From Clusia tigrina (taxonomy: Eukaryota > Arthropoda > Insecta > Diptera > Clusiidae), in NCBI GenBank assembly GCA_920105625.2, contig OV050030.1:85459570-85523569 (forward strand): DNA of 64,000 nt, written 5' to 3'. Each line of letters starts with the position of its first letter. Positions within the stretch are counted from its first letter, which is position 1. Made by a program: the position numbers and the translations under genes. Positions 47,484 through 57,430 of this stretch are shown piece after piece. The notes beneath the pieces were generated by a model. It saw nothing but the letters and a program-made list of their open reading frames with translations. It had not been told where the DNA came from and ran no database searches.

Positions 47484-47692
47484 TCCCAGATATCAAATTG
47501 TGGTACAAGAATGTCTTTGCATGCCCAGACTTCTCGAAGCAGTTACCTCATCAGTTAGCAAGTGGAAACCGTTCCAAATATATGCAGAAGACGCATTAAA
47601 AGATCTACATAAGCTAGAAAGAATCGACGTAATTAAAACCAGAGAAAGTCGCATGGATGCGGCAGAATAGCTGAGGCAGCTTTTCGCAGCAT

Positions 47693-47869
47693 AGCGCCCT
47701 GACTCCGACGCCTGCTCTAGAGATCGTTTTCCGAGGGGATGTGGGTGAAAAGGAGACTATTTAAGTGACGTAGGCCTCTTCGGCGGAGACTCATACTACC
47801 AGCGCGGCAGGAGCCACCTGGTCTCCATGAGGATTTTAAGTCTGCCAACGGAGGAAAAAAAGTATACAG

Positions 47870-47900
<31 letters not shown>

Positions 47901-47918
47901 CATATATACAAATCCATA
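47693..47918. other. Short unassigned stretch with (TATACA)n repeat
   Basis: Between R1-like copy B and the BEL LTR. It carries a TATACA-type microsatellite at 47864-47906 and no recognisable gene. Confidence 0.6.
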
Positions 47919-48179
47919 TGTTACAGATTGTCTAAGAAAATATGTCAATGCAGCCCTGTTTTATATTATTATTGATTCCTTTATTCTAAGGTTCGTTTTT
48001 TTGTGTTATACAATATACATGTTTCTCTTTTTTTTGGGGTTTTTTCCGGTTTTAGTTGAGTTTAGAGGAGACACGCGGAGTTAGTCTTAGATGAAAGTTG
48101 TTAAAATTAAGTGAACAGTAAAAGTGTTAAAATACAAACAATCTCTTGGTTTTTTTATTTGGACAATTTTCCCCAAACA
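47919..48179 (+). repeat. BEL/Pao 5' LTR
   Basis: Begins TGTTACAGATTGTCTAAG and ends CCCCAAACA, with TGTT..AACA ends. The start is defined by the matching sequence at 53040. The end is set by the AACA dinucleotide pattern and is less certain. The next bases (TTGGCATCCCTTGCGGTG) may be the primer-binding site; tRNA not assigned. Confidence 0.75.
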
Positions 48180-48925
48180 TTGGCATCCCTTGCGGTGACC
48201 TGGTCCCTTTAAGCAAAAGTGAAAAATGAATTTACTTCCAAACTAAAAAGAAAAAAAAAGAATCTACTTTCAACCTATCGATTCAAGTGAACCTGTTTCC
48301 TTACGCCAGTGACTACAACCTAAACCCTATTCCGTGCGTGGCGTGACGAAGAGAGTCTACCTCCACCGGCTGTGATAAGATGTTCAAAACAAGGGAATCT
48401 GTTTCCACAACGGGCTTCAAATAATCTTATCCGTGCGGGTTCAATCTATTTGACAAAGTGAGCGCAGTGCGTGTGTGCAACGTTATTCTCCAAAGTTGAA
48501 CATTTGCTTGGGCAGAGTGGGACAACTTTTCCTCATATCGCGAAAGCCCTAACCTCAAACCTGCGCAATCACATTTTCGTAAAAGTTTGTAAGGTCAGAG
48601 CAGTCTCCGTTTAGCGCGTCGCAGCGACGTCGGCAATATCCGTCTCTATCGAACATAAAACACCAACAAGTTCAGCTAGAACAACAGGGAAGGAGAAAGA
48701 AAGCACAGCAAAGTGTGAGACGTGCGCGCAGTTAACATTTTCGTTTTTTCCATTCCATATTTTCTGTGTTACTTGCATATTTTGCTTTCTTTTCGTCATT
48801 TTTTTTGTTTGCTGTAAAAGGAGAAAATAATAAATTTCGACGACTATTTTGATTCTGTTTCGAACTGTGAAATTTGGATGCTACGTAACAACAATCATCA
48901 TTTGTCGTTCACCATAGCCCAGCTC
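48180..48925 (+). other. BEL/Pao leader region
   Basis: Non-coding leader between the LTR and the readable gag; open frames on the minus strand here lack any family signature. Confidence 0.5.
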
Positions 48926-48929
48926 AGAG

Positions 48930-49160
48930 TCTACCTCGACTGAAGATTCCTCCATTCGACGGATCCTTTTTGAAATGGTATCCATTCAAGGATCTCTTCA
49001 CGTCTGTGGTCATCAACAACACATCACTTGCAAACATTCAGCGGTTGCAGTATCTGAAAGATAGCCTTACCGGTGCAGTAGCGCACGCACTCGAGAATTT
49101 AACAATGACTGATGGAAACTTTTCTATTGCTTGGGAGTTGCTCAGAAGCAAGTACTAATG
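48930..49160 (+). pseudogene. BEL/Pao gag fragment (DUF1759-like)
   Basis: Reads LPRLKIPPFDGSFLKWYPFK, then DLFTSVVINNTSLANIQRLQ and NFSIAWELLRSKY, the DUF1759-type core of BEL gag. It stops abruptly at RSKY where the family continues for several hundred residues, so most of gag, including the zinc knuckles, is deleted and fused to the protease region. Confidence 0.85.
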
Positions 49161-49903
49161 TCAGCACGAGCCCAGAAACGCATACAGTTCCTAAACCGAC
49201 AAACGTAAATGCAAATAATGCTACGATTTCCAACGATTCATCACCAAAATCCATTCCTGAGCTTTTACCGGTGCTACTAGGAACAGCTTTAGTTCCAATA
49301 GTCTCCAACAGTGGACACAAACTCACGCTCAGGGCATTACTCGATAGCGGAGCTGAGGCGTCATTTATAAGCGAATTTGCTACGAAACAATTACAATTAA
49401 CACGAGTGGCCACTCATATTCCAGTGAATGGAGCCAGTTGCAGTAAAATCGCACTCGCGCGAGGTATCGTTGAGTTCACGATCAAATCTCTTAAATCATC
49501 ATCATTTGAGGCTACATGCGTGGCATTAGTTCTCCCTCCTGTTGGGAATCTTATTCCAACATTCAGAATTCCACCTAATCAACTTATCGACTTTCAAGAG
49601 CTTGATTTGGCAGATCCCAGGCTTAATGTTCCAGGAGGTATTGACCTTATTCTGAGTGCTACAGACTATACCGTGATGCTTAAGAATGATGTTAAACGGA
49701 GTAAAGTCAACAGCACCGTTGCTCAAAATACTCATCTGGGATGGGTTGTGTTTGGCGGTCTCACCTCGAAGCACAAGCTTGCAACAAACGAACGAGCATA
49801 CAATTGCAACTTCACTATCGTCGACCTGGATGAATCTCTGCGTAGATTTTGGAGGATGAACGCGCTTGTCAACAATTCTTCGACAAAACTACCAGGCGTC
49901 TAG
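49112..49903 (+). CDS. BEL/Pao aspartic protease region (open, 263 codons)
   Basis: The lead is Ser/Thr/Asn-rich, then LLPVLLGTALVPIVSNSGHK, LRALLDSGAEASFISEFATK (catalytic Asp in DSGAE), ASCSKIALARGIVEF, DLADPRLNVPGGIDLILSAT and HLGWVVFGGL, all typical of the BEL protease and the start of the RT polyprotein. It ends at 49903 in a different frame from the next ORF, with a one-step shift near 49850-49900. In live elements it matures Gag-Pol. Confidence 0.85.
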   Translation: METFLLLGSCSEASTNVSTSPETHTVPKPTNVNANNATISNDSSPKSIPELLPVLLGTALVPIVSNSGHKLTLRALLDSGAEASFISEFATKQLQLTRVATHIPVNGASCSKIALARGIVEFTIKSLKSSSFEATCVALVLPPVGNLIPTFRIPPNQLIDFQELDLADPRLNVPGGIDLILSATDYTVMLKNDVKRSKVNSTVAQNTHLGWVVFGGLTSKHKLATNERAYNCNFTIVDLDESLRRFWRMNALVNNSSTKLPGV

Positions 49904-50931
49904 ATAGCGGTCGCTACGTTGTCAGATTGCCAGTGAAGGAAGGCGCTTACGTAACACAGCTTGGATCAACATATCATGCATCCTTGAATCTCTTGAAGTG
50001 CTTGGAGCGCCGACTTCTTCGCGATGCAGTCATGCAGCAAAGCTACGACAAATTCTTGTACGAGTATCTGATGCTTGGCCATATGGAACAAATTGCGGAT
50101 CATTCAACTACGAACGATGTCTGCTATTTGCCACATCATGGCGTAATAAAAGAATCAAGCTCAACCACTAAACTGAGAGTGGTTTTTAACGCCTCGCAAA
50201 AGAGCGATTTGGGTGTGTCGCTTAATGATCGTTTGCATGTTGGCCCCAAAATGCAAAACGACCTCACAACAATTGTTCTTAACTGGCGTCGATATCAGAT
50301 AGCTTTCAGTGGTGATATCGAAAAGATGTATCGCCAGATCTGGATCGACAGGACAGACGCTGATCTTCAACGAATTTTATGGCGAACCAGTACGCGTGAT
50401 GTACCGACACCTTTTCGGCTCTTGATCGTCACCTGTGGAACGAACTGCGCGCCGTACCTTGCGGTTAACGTTCTTCGCACGCTCGCTAGCGATGAACACC
50501 TGCACTATCCAGATGCATCAAAAACACTGTTAAATAATTTTTACGTCGATGATGTGCTGTCTGGCGCTGATGACCTAGCTGCTGCAGTCAAGGAAGCCCA
50601 GCAGCACAAGGCACTACTGCGAAAAGGTGGATTCACGTTAAGGAAGTGGAATTCAAACTTTTCATCGTTTTTGGAGACCAACGCACCGAATGAGGACAAA
50701 CCAGCGGATAAGCTAGAGGTATCATTCGATGAAGCAACTACTGCTCTTGGCATCATCTGGTACACTCAGACGGACGAGTTCAGCTACAGAGTTAGCCTTG
50801 ACTATACAATCCAGATTTTTACAAAACGACAGCTGCTGTCGGACGTATCTAAACGGTTCGCCCCCCTTGGATCCCTCGCTAAGGTCAAAATCCCGCGTGA
50901 TACATATGTCGTCACACAGTTCATCGTATGA
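49849..50931 (+). CDS. BEL/Pao reverse transcriptase (361 codons, open)
   Basis: Motifs in order: GRYVVRLPVKEG, VCYLPHHGVIKE, TTKLRVVFNASQKS, SLNDRLHVGP, QIAFSGDIEKMYRQIWI (palm A), PFRLLIVTCGTNCAPYLAVN and LLNNFYVDDVLSGADD (catalytic YVDD). The thumb follows with GFTLRKWNSN and TTALGIIWYTQTDEF. The end, KVKIPRDTYVVTQFIV, is a deletion scar jumping toward RNase H. The YVDD box is intact. The frame is a fragment of one long polyprotein. Confidence 0.9.
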   Translation: MEDERACQQFFDKTTRRLDSGRYVVRLPVKEGAYVTQLGSTYHASLNLLKCLERRLLRDAVMQQSYDKFLYEYLMLGHMEQIADHSTTNDVCYLPHHGVIKESSSTTKLRVVFNASQKSDLGVSLNDRLHVGPKMQNDLTTIVLNWRRYQIAFSGDIEKMYRQIWIDRTDADLQRILWRTSTRDVPTPFRLLIVTCGTNCAPYLAVNVLRTLASDEHLHYPDASKTLLNNFYVDDVLSGADDLAAAVKEAQQHKALLRKGGFTLRKWNSNFSSFLETNAPNEDKPADKLEVSFDEATTALGIIWYTQTDEFSYRVSLDYTIQIFTKRQLLSDVSKRFAPLGSLAKVKIPRDTYVVTQFIV

Positions 50932-51745
50932 ACTTCATACATTTGCAGATGCATCTACCCAGGCGTATGCAGCAGTTGCATATCTAAAACTCATTTGATC
51001 GAACAACACAACCGTGCAGTTGCTCACGGCAAAAACGAAGGTTGCTCCCTTGAAGCGTGTCACCATACCGCGACTAGATCTGTGTGCAGCTCTTCTCGCA
51101 GCTAAGCTCGCTCGAAATGTACACAGCGCTTTTCATTTCGATGTGCATCAGACCAAAACTTACCTCTGGTCGGACTCCATAACAACACTTTATTGGATTC
51201 GAACAAGTCCTGGTAAGCTTAAAGAGTTTGCAGCTAACCGAGTTATACAAATCCAGGATATTTCATCCACATGGGTTTGGAACTACGTCCCGACAAAGGT
51301 CCACCCGGCGGATTGTGCCAGCCGTGGCATAACAACAAGCGAACTGATTGACCACCCGCTTTGGTGGTCCGGTCCTTCCTGGTTGAAGCTATCCCAAGCA
51401 CACTGGCCACAACAAAAGCCACAATTTCCTGACGAGCTACCCGAACTGAAACAGGTACAAGTTTGCATAGCTCAAGCCGAGGCTTCGCCATCGTTTCTAT
51501 TGGAGAACTACTCCACACTTGAGAAACTTGTCGCCACGACGGCTTGGTGTCAGCGGTTTGTCAATGCCGTCCGCAAAAAACCACATGCGACTGAGTCTTT
51601 CTGCTTATGGTCTGAGCGCAACGCAGCATTGTTTTTTTGGGTCAAGCGAGTTCAACACGCTGTTTTTCGTCAAGAAATTCATTGTCTGCAACGCAACCCC
51701 CCGCTTCCCGTAAGCGGCCAGTTTATCAAATTGAATCCGACATAA
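50932..51745 (+). pseudogene. BEL/Pao RNase H and spacer
   Basis: YELHTFADASTQAYAAVAYL (RNase H first Asp) lies at 50930-50990. After a frame change, TAKTKVAPLKRVTIPRLDLC and LWSDSITTLYWIRTSP (further acidic residues) follow, then ANRVIQIQDIS and the spacer VPTKVHPADCASRGITTSEL and PLWWSGPSWL. The main block 51014-51745 is open. Reached from the RT by a stop at 50929 and a shift near 51000. Confidence 0.85.
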
Positions 51746-51746
51746 G

Positions 51747-53020
51747 ATGCTGAGGGAATCTGCGCCTCAGTGGGAGATTGAACATCGCGCACATTCCTTT
51801 CAGCGAATGTTATCCTATATTACTACCAAAGATCAACCTTTTGACCGCACTACTCATCAAAGACGCACATCAACGAACGCTACATGGAGGCACACAAGCA
51901 ACGTTGCAGTTCCTTCGCAGACGATGGTGGATTATCAACGGCCGCACTGTGGTCAAAGGAATAATTCGAAGCTGCATCCCATGCTTTCGCCAATCATGTG
52001 CGCCGCTGACACAAATTATGGGAAACTTGCCATCTGAGCGCTGCAATTCATCCTTGCCCTTCATACACACCGGTGTGGACTATGCCGGGCCATTTAGCGT
52101 TCGCAGTTCCAAAGGTCGTGGACACCGAAGTTACAAAGGTTACGTCGCACTTTTGTTTGCCTGCCAACCAAAGCGATCCGCTTGGAGCTGGTAAGCGACT
52201 TGACAGCAGAAGCTTTCATCGCCGCATTGAGCAGATTCATTTCAGTGCGTGAGATCTGCTTCGATATCTACAGTGATCGCGGAACGAATTTTATTGGCGC
52301 GAACACCTTTGTAAAAGAAGAATTACATGCTTTTCACGCCCAACAGAGCGCAACTGCACTACATGTTTCTAAGCTTGGCGTGAACTGGCACTTCATTCCC
52401 CCAGCTGCCCCTAACTTTGGGGGTCTCTGGGAAGCTGGGGTGAAGAGCATGAAATTTCACCTGAAGCTGGTGCAACCTCGCTGGCGTTTGAATTGTTTTA
52501 CACGGTGCTGAAGAAAATAGAGGCATGCCTTAACTCACGGCCGTTATCAGCTTTAACTGATGATCCCACTGACCTCACGGCTTTGACCCCCGGCCACTTC
52601 CTCGCGGGTCGAGGTCTTACATCGCTTCCAGAGCCTTCCAGCCTAGATTTGAAACCTCAACTGCTGAGTCGATGGAAGCAGTTCAGCCAAATGCATCAAG
52701 ATTATTGGCAGATGGTCGCTCGACTATTTACACCAGCTGCACACCCGACCAAAATGGCAACAACAGCAAAAGAACATTGCCATTGGTCTACTGGTCCTAC
52801 TCCGCGATGAACGTTTGCCCCCAACTCAATGGGCCATGGGTCTAATCGTCGAGACGTTTTCAGGAGAAGACGGGCAAATCCGGGTTGTCACTATCAGGAC
52901 CAAGGACACTGTTCTCAAGCGCCCAATTTCCAAGGTTACGTTGCTTCCGATCGAGCCTCAACCAGATAACTCATCCGCATACAGTGGGCGGACCTCGGAC
53001 TAATGGGTCGTCGCAGAGTT
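51747..53020 (+). pseudogene. BEL/Pao integrase and C-terminal domain
   Basis: Zinc-binding end: DAHQRTLHGGTQATLQFLRR (HH) with IRSCIPCFRQ (CC). Core: FIHTGVDYAGPFSVR (first Asp), YSDRGTNFIGAN (second Asp) and FIPPAAPNFGGLWEAGVKSM (catalytic Glu region). Then VLKKIEACLNSRPLSALTDD and the DUF5641-type tail VKSRW-like LLSRWKQFSQMHQDYW and VVTIRTKDTVLKRPISKV. Frame breaks near 52185, 52500 and 52810. The DDE residues are all present, but the protein is split into four frames. Confidence 0.85.
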
Positions 53021-53025
53021 TGGAC

Positions 53026-53039
53026 GAGGTGGGCGGAAA
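53026..53039 (+). promoter_or_regulatory. Candidate polypurine tract of the BEL element
   Basis: GAGGTGGGCGGAAA lies directly before the TGTTACAG start of the 3' LTR, the expected place for plus-strand priming. Confidence 0.55.
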
Positions 53040-53072
53040 TGTTACAGAGTGTCTAAGAAAATATGTCAATGC
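53040..53072 (+). repeat. Truncated BEL/Pao 3' LTR (33 bp)
   Basis: Matches 47919-47951 with one mismatch up to CAATGC, then changes abruptly into gypsy-type RNase H sequence. Confidence 0.85.
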
Positions 53073-54514
53073 GATACGGATAAAAGATAATCCACAATAG
53101 AGAAGAAATTTCTAGCCATAATGTGGGCTACGAAGAATTTTAGGGCATATCTGCTAGGTCGCCCATTTAAAATATATACCGATCACCAGCCGTTGAGAGG
53201 CATAGCCAAATTGAAAGACCAAACGTCTAGGCTAGCCAGGTTCAGACACAAATTGTCTGAGTATGACTTTGAAATCATATACAAACTTTGGGAAAAGAAT
53301 CTAAATGCGGATGAGCTCTGCAGAGTACCGCAGGCACAGAAGGTATCAGTAGTGCAAACGAGGGCCAAAGCAAAGTCAGAGAAGGAGAAGGCCAGGGGAA
53401 GTCAAGAGGATAATAGTGATGGTCAAACGAATAAACGAACAGCTAGTAGGGTGGAGTGGCTGGAGGATGAAAAAGATATCCAGGCTGTGTTAAAGGGTTT
53501 CCATGATTCACCTCTAGGTGGACACCAGGGATTCTGGAAAACCCACGAGAGAATCAGACGGGTATACGCCTGGAAAGATATGCTCAGAGACATAAAAAAA
53601 TATGTAAAGAGTTGCCCAAAATGTCAGGCCAACAAGAGTTCGAGGCTAACAAAGATACCAATGGTGATAACTAACACACCAAAACAGCCATTTGATAAAG
53701 TTCATATGGATATTGTAGGTATTTTACCTGAGACAGTCTCGGGAAATAAATACATCTTGATGTTCCAAGACGATTTCTCAAAGTATATGGCATGCGTGGC
53801 TATACCCGACGCTGAAGCAAGTACGGTAGCCAGGGCATTCTTTAACGAAATTGTGGCACGGTACACCATAACAAAGGTTTTGATAACCGACAATGGTTCA
53901 AATTTCTTATCGAAATTGTTCTCAGAAATTTGTAAGATTCTGTGAATCAATAAATTGCATATAACACCATATCATCCACACGAAAATGGCTCATTGGAAC
54001 GTAGTCATCAACCTCTGGCCGAGTACTTGCGTAGTTTTGCCAAGGAAGAAGGCTCGAATTGGGATCAATGGTTGACCACTGCAATGCATGTACACAATAA
54101 TACTCTGCATGTATTAACGAAGCAAACTCCGTATAAAACACTCTACGGGTTTGATTTCAACATGCCAGAAAATCTGAAGCGCAAATGTACGCCAGTATAC
54201 AATGCTGAAGACACGAATAAAGTGCAAAACTATCAGTTACAGCGAGCGCATTGGTTAGAGAAAACCAGGATTGTGCTAAACAGTTAGCCAGGGAAGCCTA
54301 CAACAAGGTACTAAACCCAGTAGTCTTTCATGTGGATTACCAAGTACTAATGAAGAATCAGGCTAGGAGAAACAAGTTCTCACCTGTTTGGATAGGTCCA
54401 TATTTAGTCGCAGAGATCCGCAGTCCAGTTACAACAGTCGTAACAATTAAGGGCAAGCATAAGAAGCTACATAATAATTTATTGAAAATGTTTCATACGA
54501 GACAACACAATTAA
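53073..54514 (+). pseudogene. 3' half of a second Ty3/gypsy-type pol (RNase H end and integrase)
   Basis: Opens in RNase H (EKKFLAIMWATKNFRAYLLG, FKIYTDHQPLRG) and continues LSEYDFEIIYK. Integrase: zinc-binding HDSPLGGHQGFWKTHER with CPKCQANKS, core FDKVHMDIVGILPET (Asp), VLITDNGSNFLSKL (Asp) and, after a TGA stop at 53943, HENGSLERSH (Glu). A frame change at 54285 leads to the last piece, ending KHKKLHNNLLKMFHTRQHN at 54514. No env follows. It is a different family from the gypsy half at 33540-36451. Confidence 0.85.
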
Positions 54515-55051
<537 letters not shown>

Positions 55052-55189
55052 CTAGCAAGTTGCATTTTAAGAGTATGTAAATGTCTGCATGCTTTAACTC
55101 CTTCGTTTGCCATTAAATGGTTTATATGAAAAATATTCCAACTATGGAAAACATTCTTACTTTTATACTAAAGCTAGTATATACTATAT

Positions 55190-55295
55190 GCTTGAAAACT
55201 ACACTTCATTATATATTTCTATTTACTGATAAGAATTAATTGTTGAAAACTACACTTCTTTATATATTTCTCTTTACTGATTATTGATATTTATT
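55190..55295. repeat. Tandem duplication, about 50-bp period
   Basis: TTGAAAACTACACTTC followed by TTATATATTTCT and TTTACTGAT occurs twice (about 55192 and 55242) with a few differences. Confidence 0.75.
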
Positions 55296-55339
55296 GAAAA
55301 ATAGTAGCTTCCTTTTTTAAATAAATAAAAAACTTGTTT

Positions 55340-55705
55340 TTTATTTAAATTGTATTTTGAAAAAAAAAATGTTTATCATAAATGTCCACAGTTGAAAGAA
55401 TTGAATTTTTGTTTTTGTTTATAATTATATTCAATAGGTGCTTTTAAATAACTAACTATTTAAAGTGGTGGTTGTAAGTCTCCAAAACTATCAAAATATT
55501 TCTTATAGTTGTGATTTTTGTGGTACGCTACTCAATGTGTTCCAGGACCGCTTCAGTCATCTAAATTAACAATACCACATTCTTGAGGTAATGGTTTTTT
55601 AGGTAAACAATCACGCATAAAAACACCTCTAAAATGATTGAGTTGTTTGTCATATTTATTCAAATCTATATCTGTTAGTGGTCGTTTGGGTAGGTTCTTT
55701 AAAAG
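55340..55705 (-). pseudogene. Adenain-like cysteine protease remnant
   Basis: The minus strand, in one frame apart from stops, shows LPKRPLTDIDLNKYDKQL, FRGVFMRDCLPKKPLPQE and CGIVNLDD. A stop and the GTH motif (His) come next, then YKKYFDSFGDLQPP (acidic residue) and, further on, FNSFNCGHL with a putative catalytic Cys near 55388. This His-Asp-Cys order and spacing are those of adenovirus-type maturation proteases. Stops fall after LDD, right after GTH, after QPPL and after GHL. It directly follows the PLA2 protein on the same strand, probably as its C-terminal part or the next gene. Confidence 0.6.
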
Positions 55706-56547
55706 TTTTTTGAGTGTTGATTATAATAAATTCCAAATCCTTTCTTATAAGGTTTACGACAGAAACCTTTACCCATAGCAATTGACTCCATGTATCTATT
55801 ATTACGCGTAGCCTCTGCTAGTTGTTCCTTTCCACTTTTTATATTATCTATAGCTTTAGCAATAGCTGATCCACCAGTAGCTAAACCTAAATTAGACAAC
55901 GCTGTTAAAACTGGAATTAATGGAAGAAATCCACTAATTTTTGGTACTGGAATAACTCTCGGTATAGCAATATTAGATTTTTTTCTTTCTAAAACTTGAA
56001 TGTACAGCTTTGTGAGCAATTTTAATCGCAGCATTTATATTATCAGGTTTTTCTTTTTTTAAGATTTTCAGGGTGTTTTTGACAGTAGTTGAAAATGATT
56101 TTTTATTATATCTTTTTGTCTTTCTCCTTCTTCTTTTTTTCTTTAACTTTCTTGTTTTACAAATGTTATTTTTCATTCCTAATCCAAATTTAATTTTTGT
56201 CTTCATAGCGCTTATTACAAACCAAGCGTTTGCTCGTTCTCTTAAATTACCATCTTTTGATTTTACTCGTCCCCAAGCTTTTTCATCTAATATTTGGTCA
56301 GCGTAATATCTTTTATTTATATCTTTTGATTGTGAATATGTAATATCATGCTCTTTGCAAGCTGCATCCATGGATTTATTCCTTTATCTCCTCTTGCTAA
56401 ACGTTCTTTAAGTTTTGTTCCTGGTCCACAAAATTGAAAACCAGGTAATTGTAGTTCAAAAGGTAATGCGTTTATTAAGTTGCTTACGAGTCCCCTGCCA
56501 ATCTTAATCTGATAATGTTTATGTCTTTTGTTATAGTTTATAACCAT
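55699..56547 (-). pseudogene. PLA2-domain capsid-type protein (parvovirus VP1-like) remnant
   Basis: The first piece starts at 56547 (MVINYNKRHKHYQIKIGRGL) and carries LPGFQFCGPGTKLKERL, the Ca-binding-loop-like GxG. A one-base shift near 56370 moves into DAACKEHDITYS, the His-Asp catalytic dyad of parvovirus-type phospholipase A2. A very basic stretch (KKKRRRRKTKRYNKK) follows. After a further shift near 56000 come IPRVIPVPKISGFLPLIPVL, a hydrophobic/Gly-rich segment and GKGFCRKPYKKGFGIYY. In viruses such domains help breach membranes during entry. Here the gene is broken in at least two places. Confidence 0.7.
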
Positions 56548-56690
56548 TTTTGTTATATGAAATAGCCAAGGCCCATTCGTGTTAGCATTACAAATCGAAA
56601 TGAGATACTTTCTCCATATAATAGAGAATTTATATTGAAAACATATTAGTTATCAATATGCGAGAAGCTACATAAGCAAATTTTAGTAAG
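56548..56690. promoter_or_regulatory. Divergent intergenic region between PLA2 and ATPase genes
   Basis: About 140 bp of AT-rich sequence from which the PLA2 protein reads leftward and the ATPase rightward. A shared promoter is inferred from layout only. Confidence 0.3.
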
Positions 56691-57269
56691 AAATGCTGAT
56701 GATATCTATATGCAAGGGAAAAACAAAAAATTATTCATAGTTCACTTTTACCAAATTCAATACGGGCACTTATTGTAGGACCATCAGAATGTGGTAACAC
56801 TAATGTTATGCTTAGTCTAATAGAAAGTCCTAATGGTCTTAATTTCAAAAATATTTACATATATTAAAAATCTTTGTATCAACCAATATATTGCTACCTA
56901 TAGAAATTGATTGATCCAATAAAAGGAATAAATCTTTTTACATTTTCGGAAAATGAAAAAGTTATAAGTCCAGTTAAAGCTAAACCACACTCCATAATAA
57001 TATTCGATGATGTAATTTGTGATAAACAAAACACAATAAGAGATTGTTTTTGTATGGGAAGACACAAGTATATTGATTTTTTTTATTTATGTCAAACATA
57101 TACGAAAATTCCAAAACATTTAATACGTGATAATGCAAATATGATTATTATATTTACACAAGATGGAATGAATGTTAAGCATATATATAATGATCATATT
57201 ATCGGTGATATGTCATTTAATCAATTTATGAAAATGTGTAGTGAATTTTGGAGAGAGAAGTATGGGTAA
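56690..57269 (+). pseudogene. A32-like DNA-packaging ATPase remnant
   Basis: One frame with two stops. Walker A region: LIVGPSECGNTNVML (GPSxCGxTN; the usual Lys is Asn here). A spacer carries stops near 56866 and 56905. Walker B: SIIIFDDVICDKQNTI. Downstream come FYLCQTYTKIPKHLIRD (with the sensor-like Gln) and NQFMKMCSEFW. This is the FtsK/HerA-type packaging ATPase seen in Polintons and related viruses. The last 120 codons (56907-57269) are open. The Lys-to-Asn change alone would abolish ATP binding. Confidence 0.7.
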
Positions 57270-57299
57270 GTAAGGATGATTGAATAAATAAAGGACGAT

Positions 57300-57430
57300 A
57301 TCGAAAAGGATTTGATAATTTCTTTCAATTATGAGAGACCTGATGTAAATCAGATCAATAGCAGTTCGATAGCAGATTGATAACAGATATAATGCAGATT
57401 AATATCGGATCGATAGCAGATTGAAAGCAG
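57300..57430 (+). repeat. Degenerate short repeats (GATAGCAGATTGA-type)
   Basis: AGCAG(A/T)T(C/T)GATA/GCAGATTGA units recur about six times between the ATPase stop and the next gene, for example at about 57360, 57376, 57412. Function unknown; they could be a 5' leader or a recombination relic. Confidence 0.5.

Larger units (their letters stand above)
43065..47692 (+). mobile_element. R1-like non-LTR retrotransposon, copy B
   Basis: About 4.6 kb with a 5' UTR, ORF1, an endonuclease and RT, ending ..CAGCATA near 47692. It is an inverted near-duplicate of copy A over ORF2. Here the endonuclease is retained, while the C-terminal zinc finger of ORF2 is lost to a deletion near 47520-47560. Its stops are largely shared with copy A. 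Confidence 0.8.
47919..53072 (+). mobile_element. BEL/Pao LTR retrotransposon (3' LTR truncated)
   Basis: Order: 5' LTR (47919-48179), leader, gag (mostly deleted), aspartic protease, RT, RNase H, integrase and a purine-rich tract, then only 33 bp of 3' LTR (53040-53072). The 3' LTR start differs from the 5' LTR at one base in 33. About 5.15 kb. Frames are long but interrupted. Confidence 0.9.

Noticed and set aside
57300..57430. Possible CRISPR-like spaced repeats
   Set aside because: Units are short, degenerate and without uniform spacers; the context is a eukaryotic transposon.
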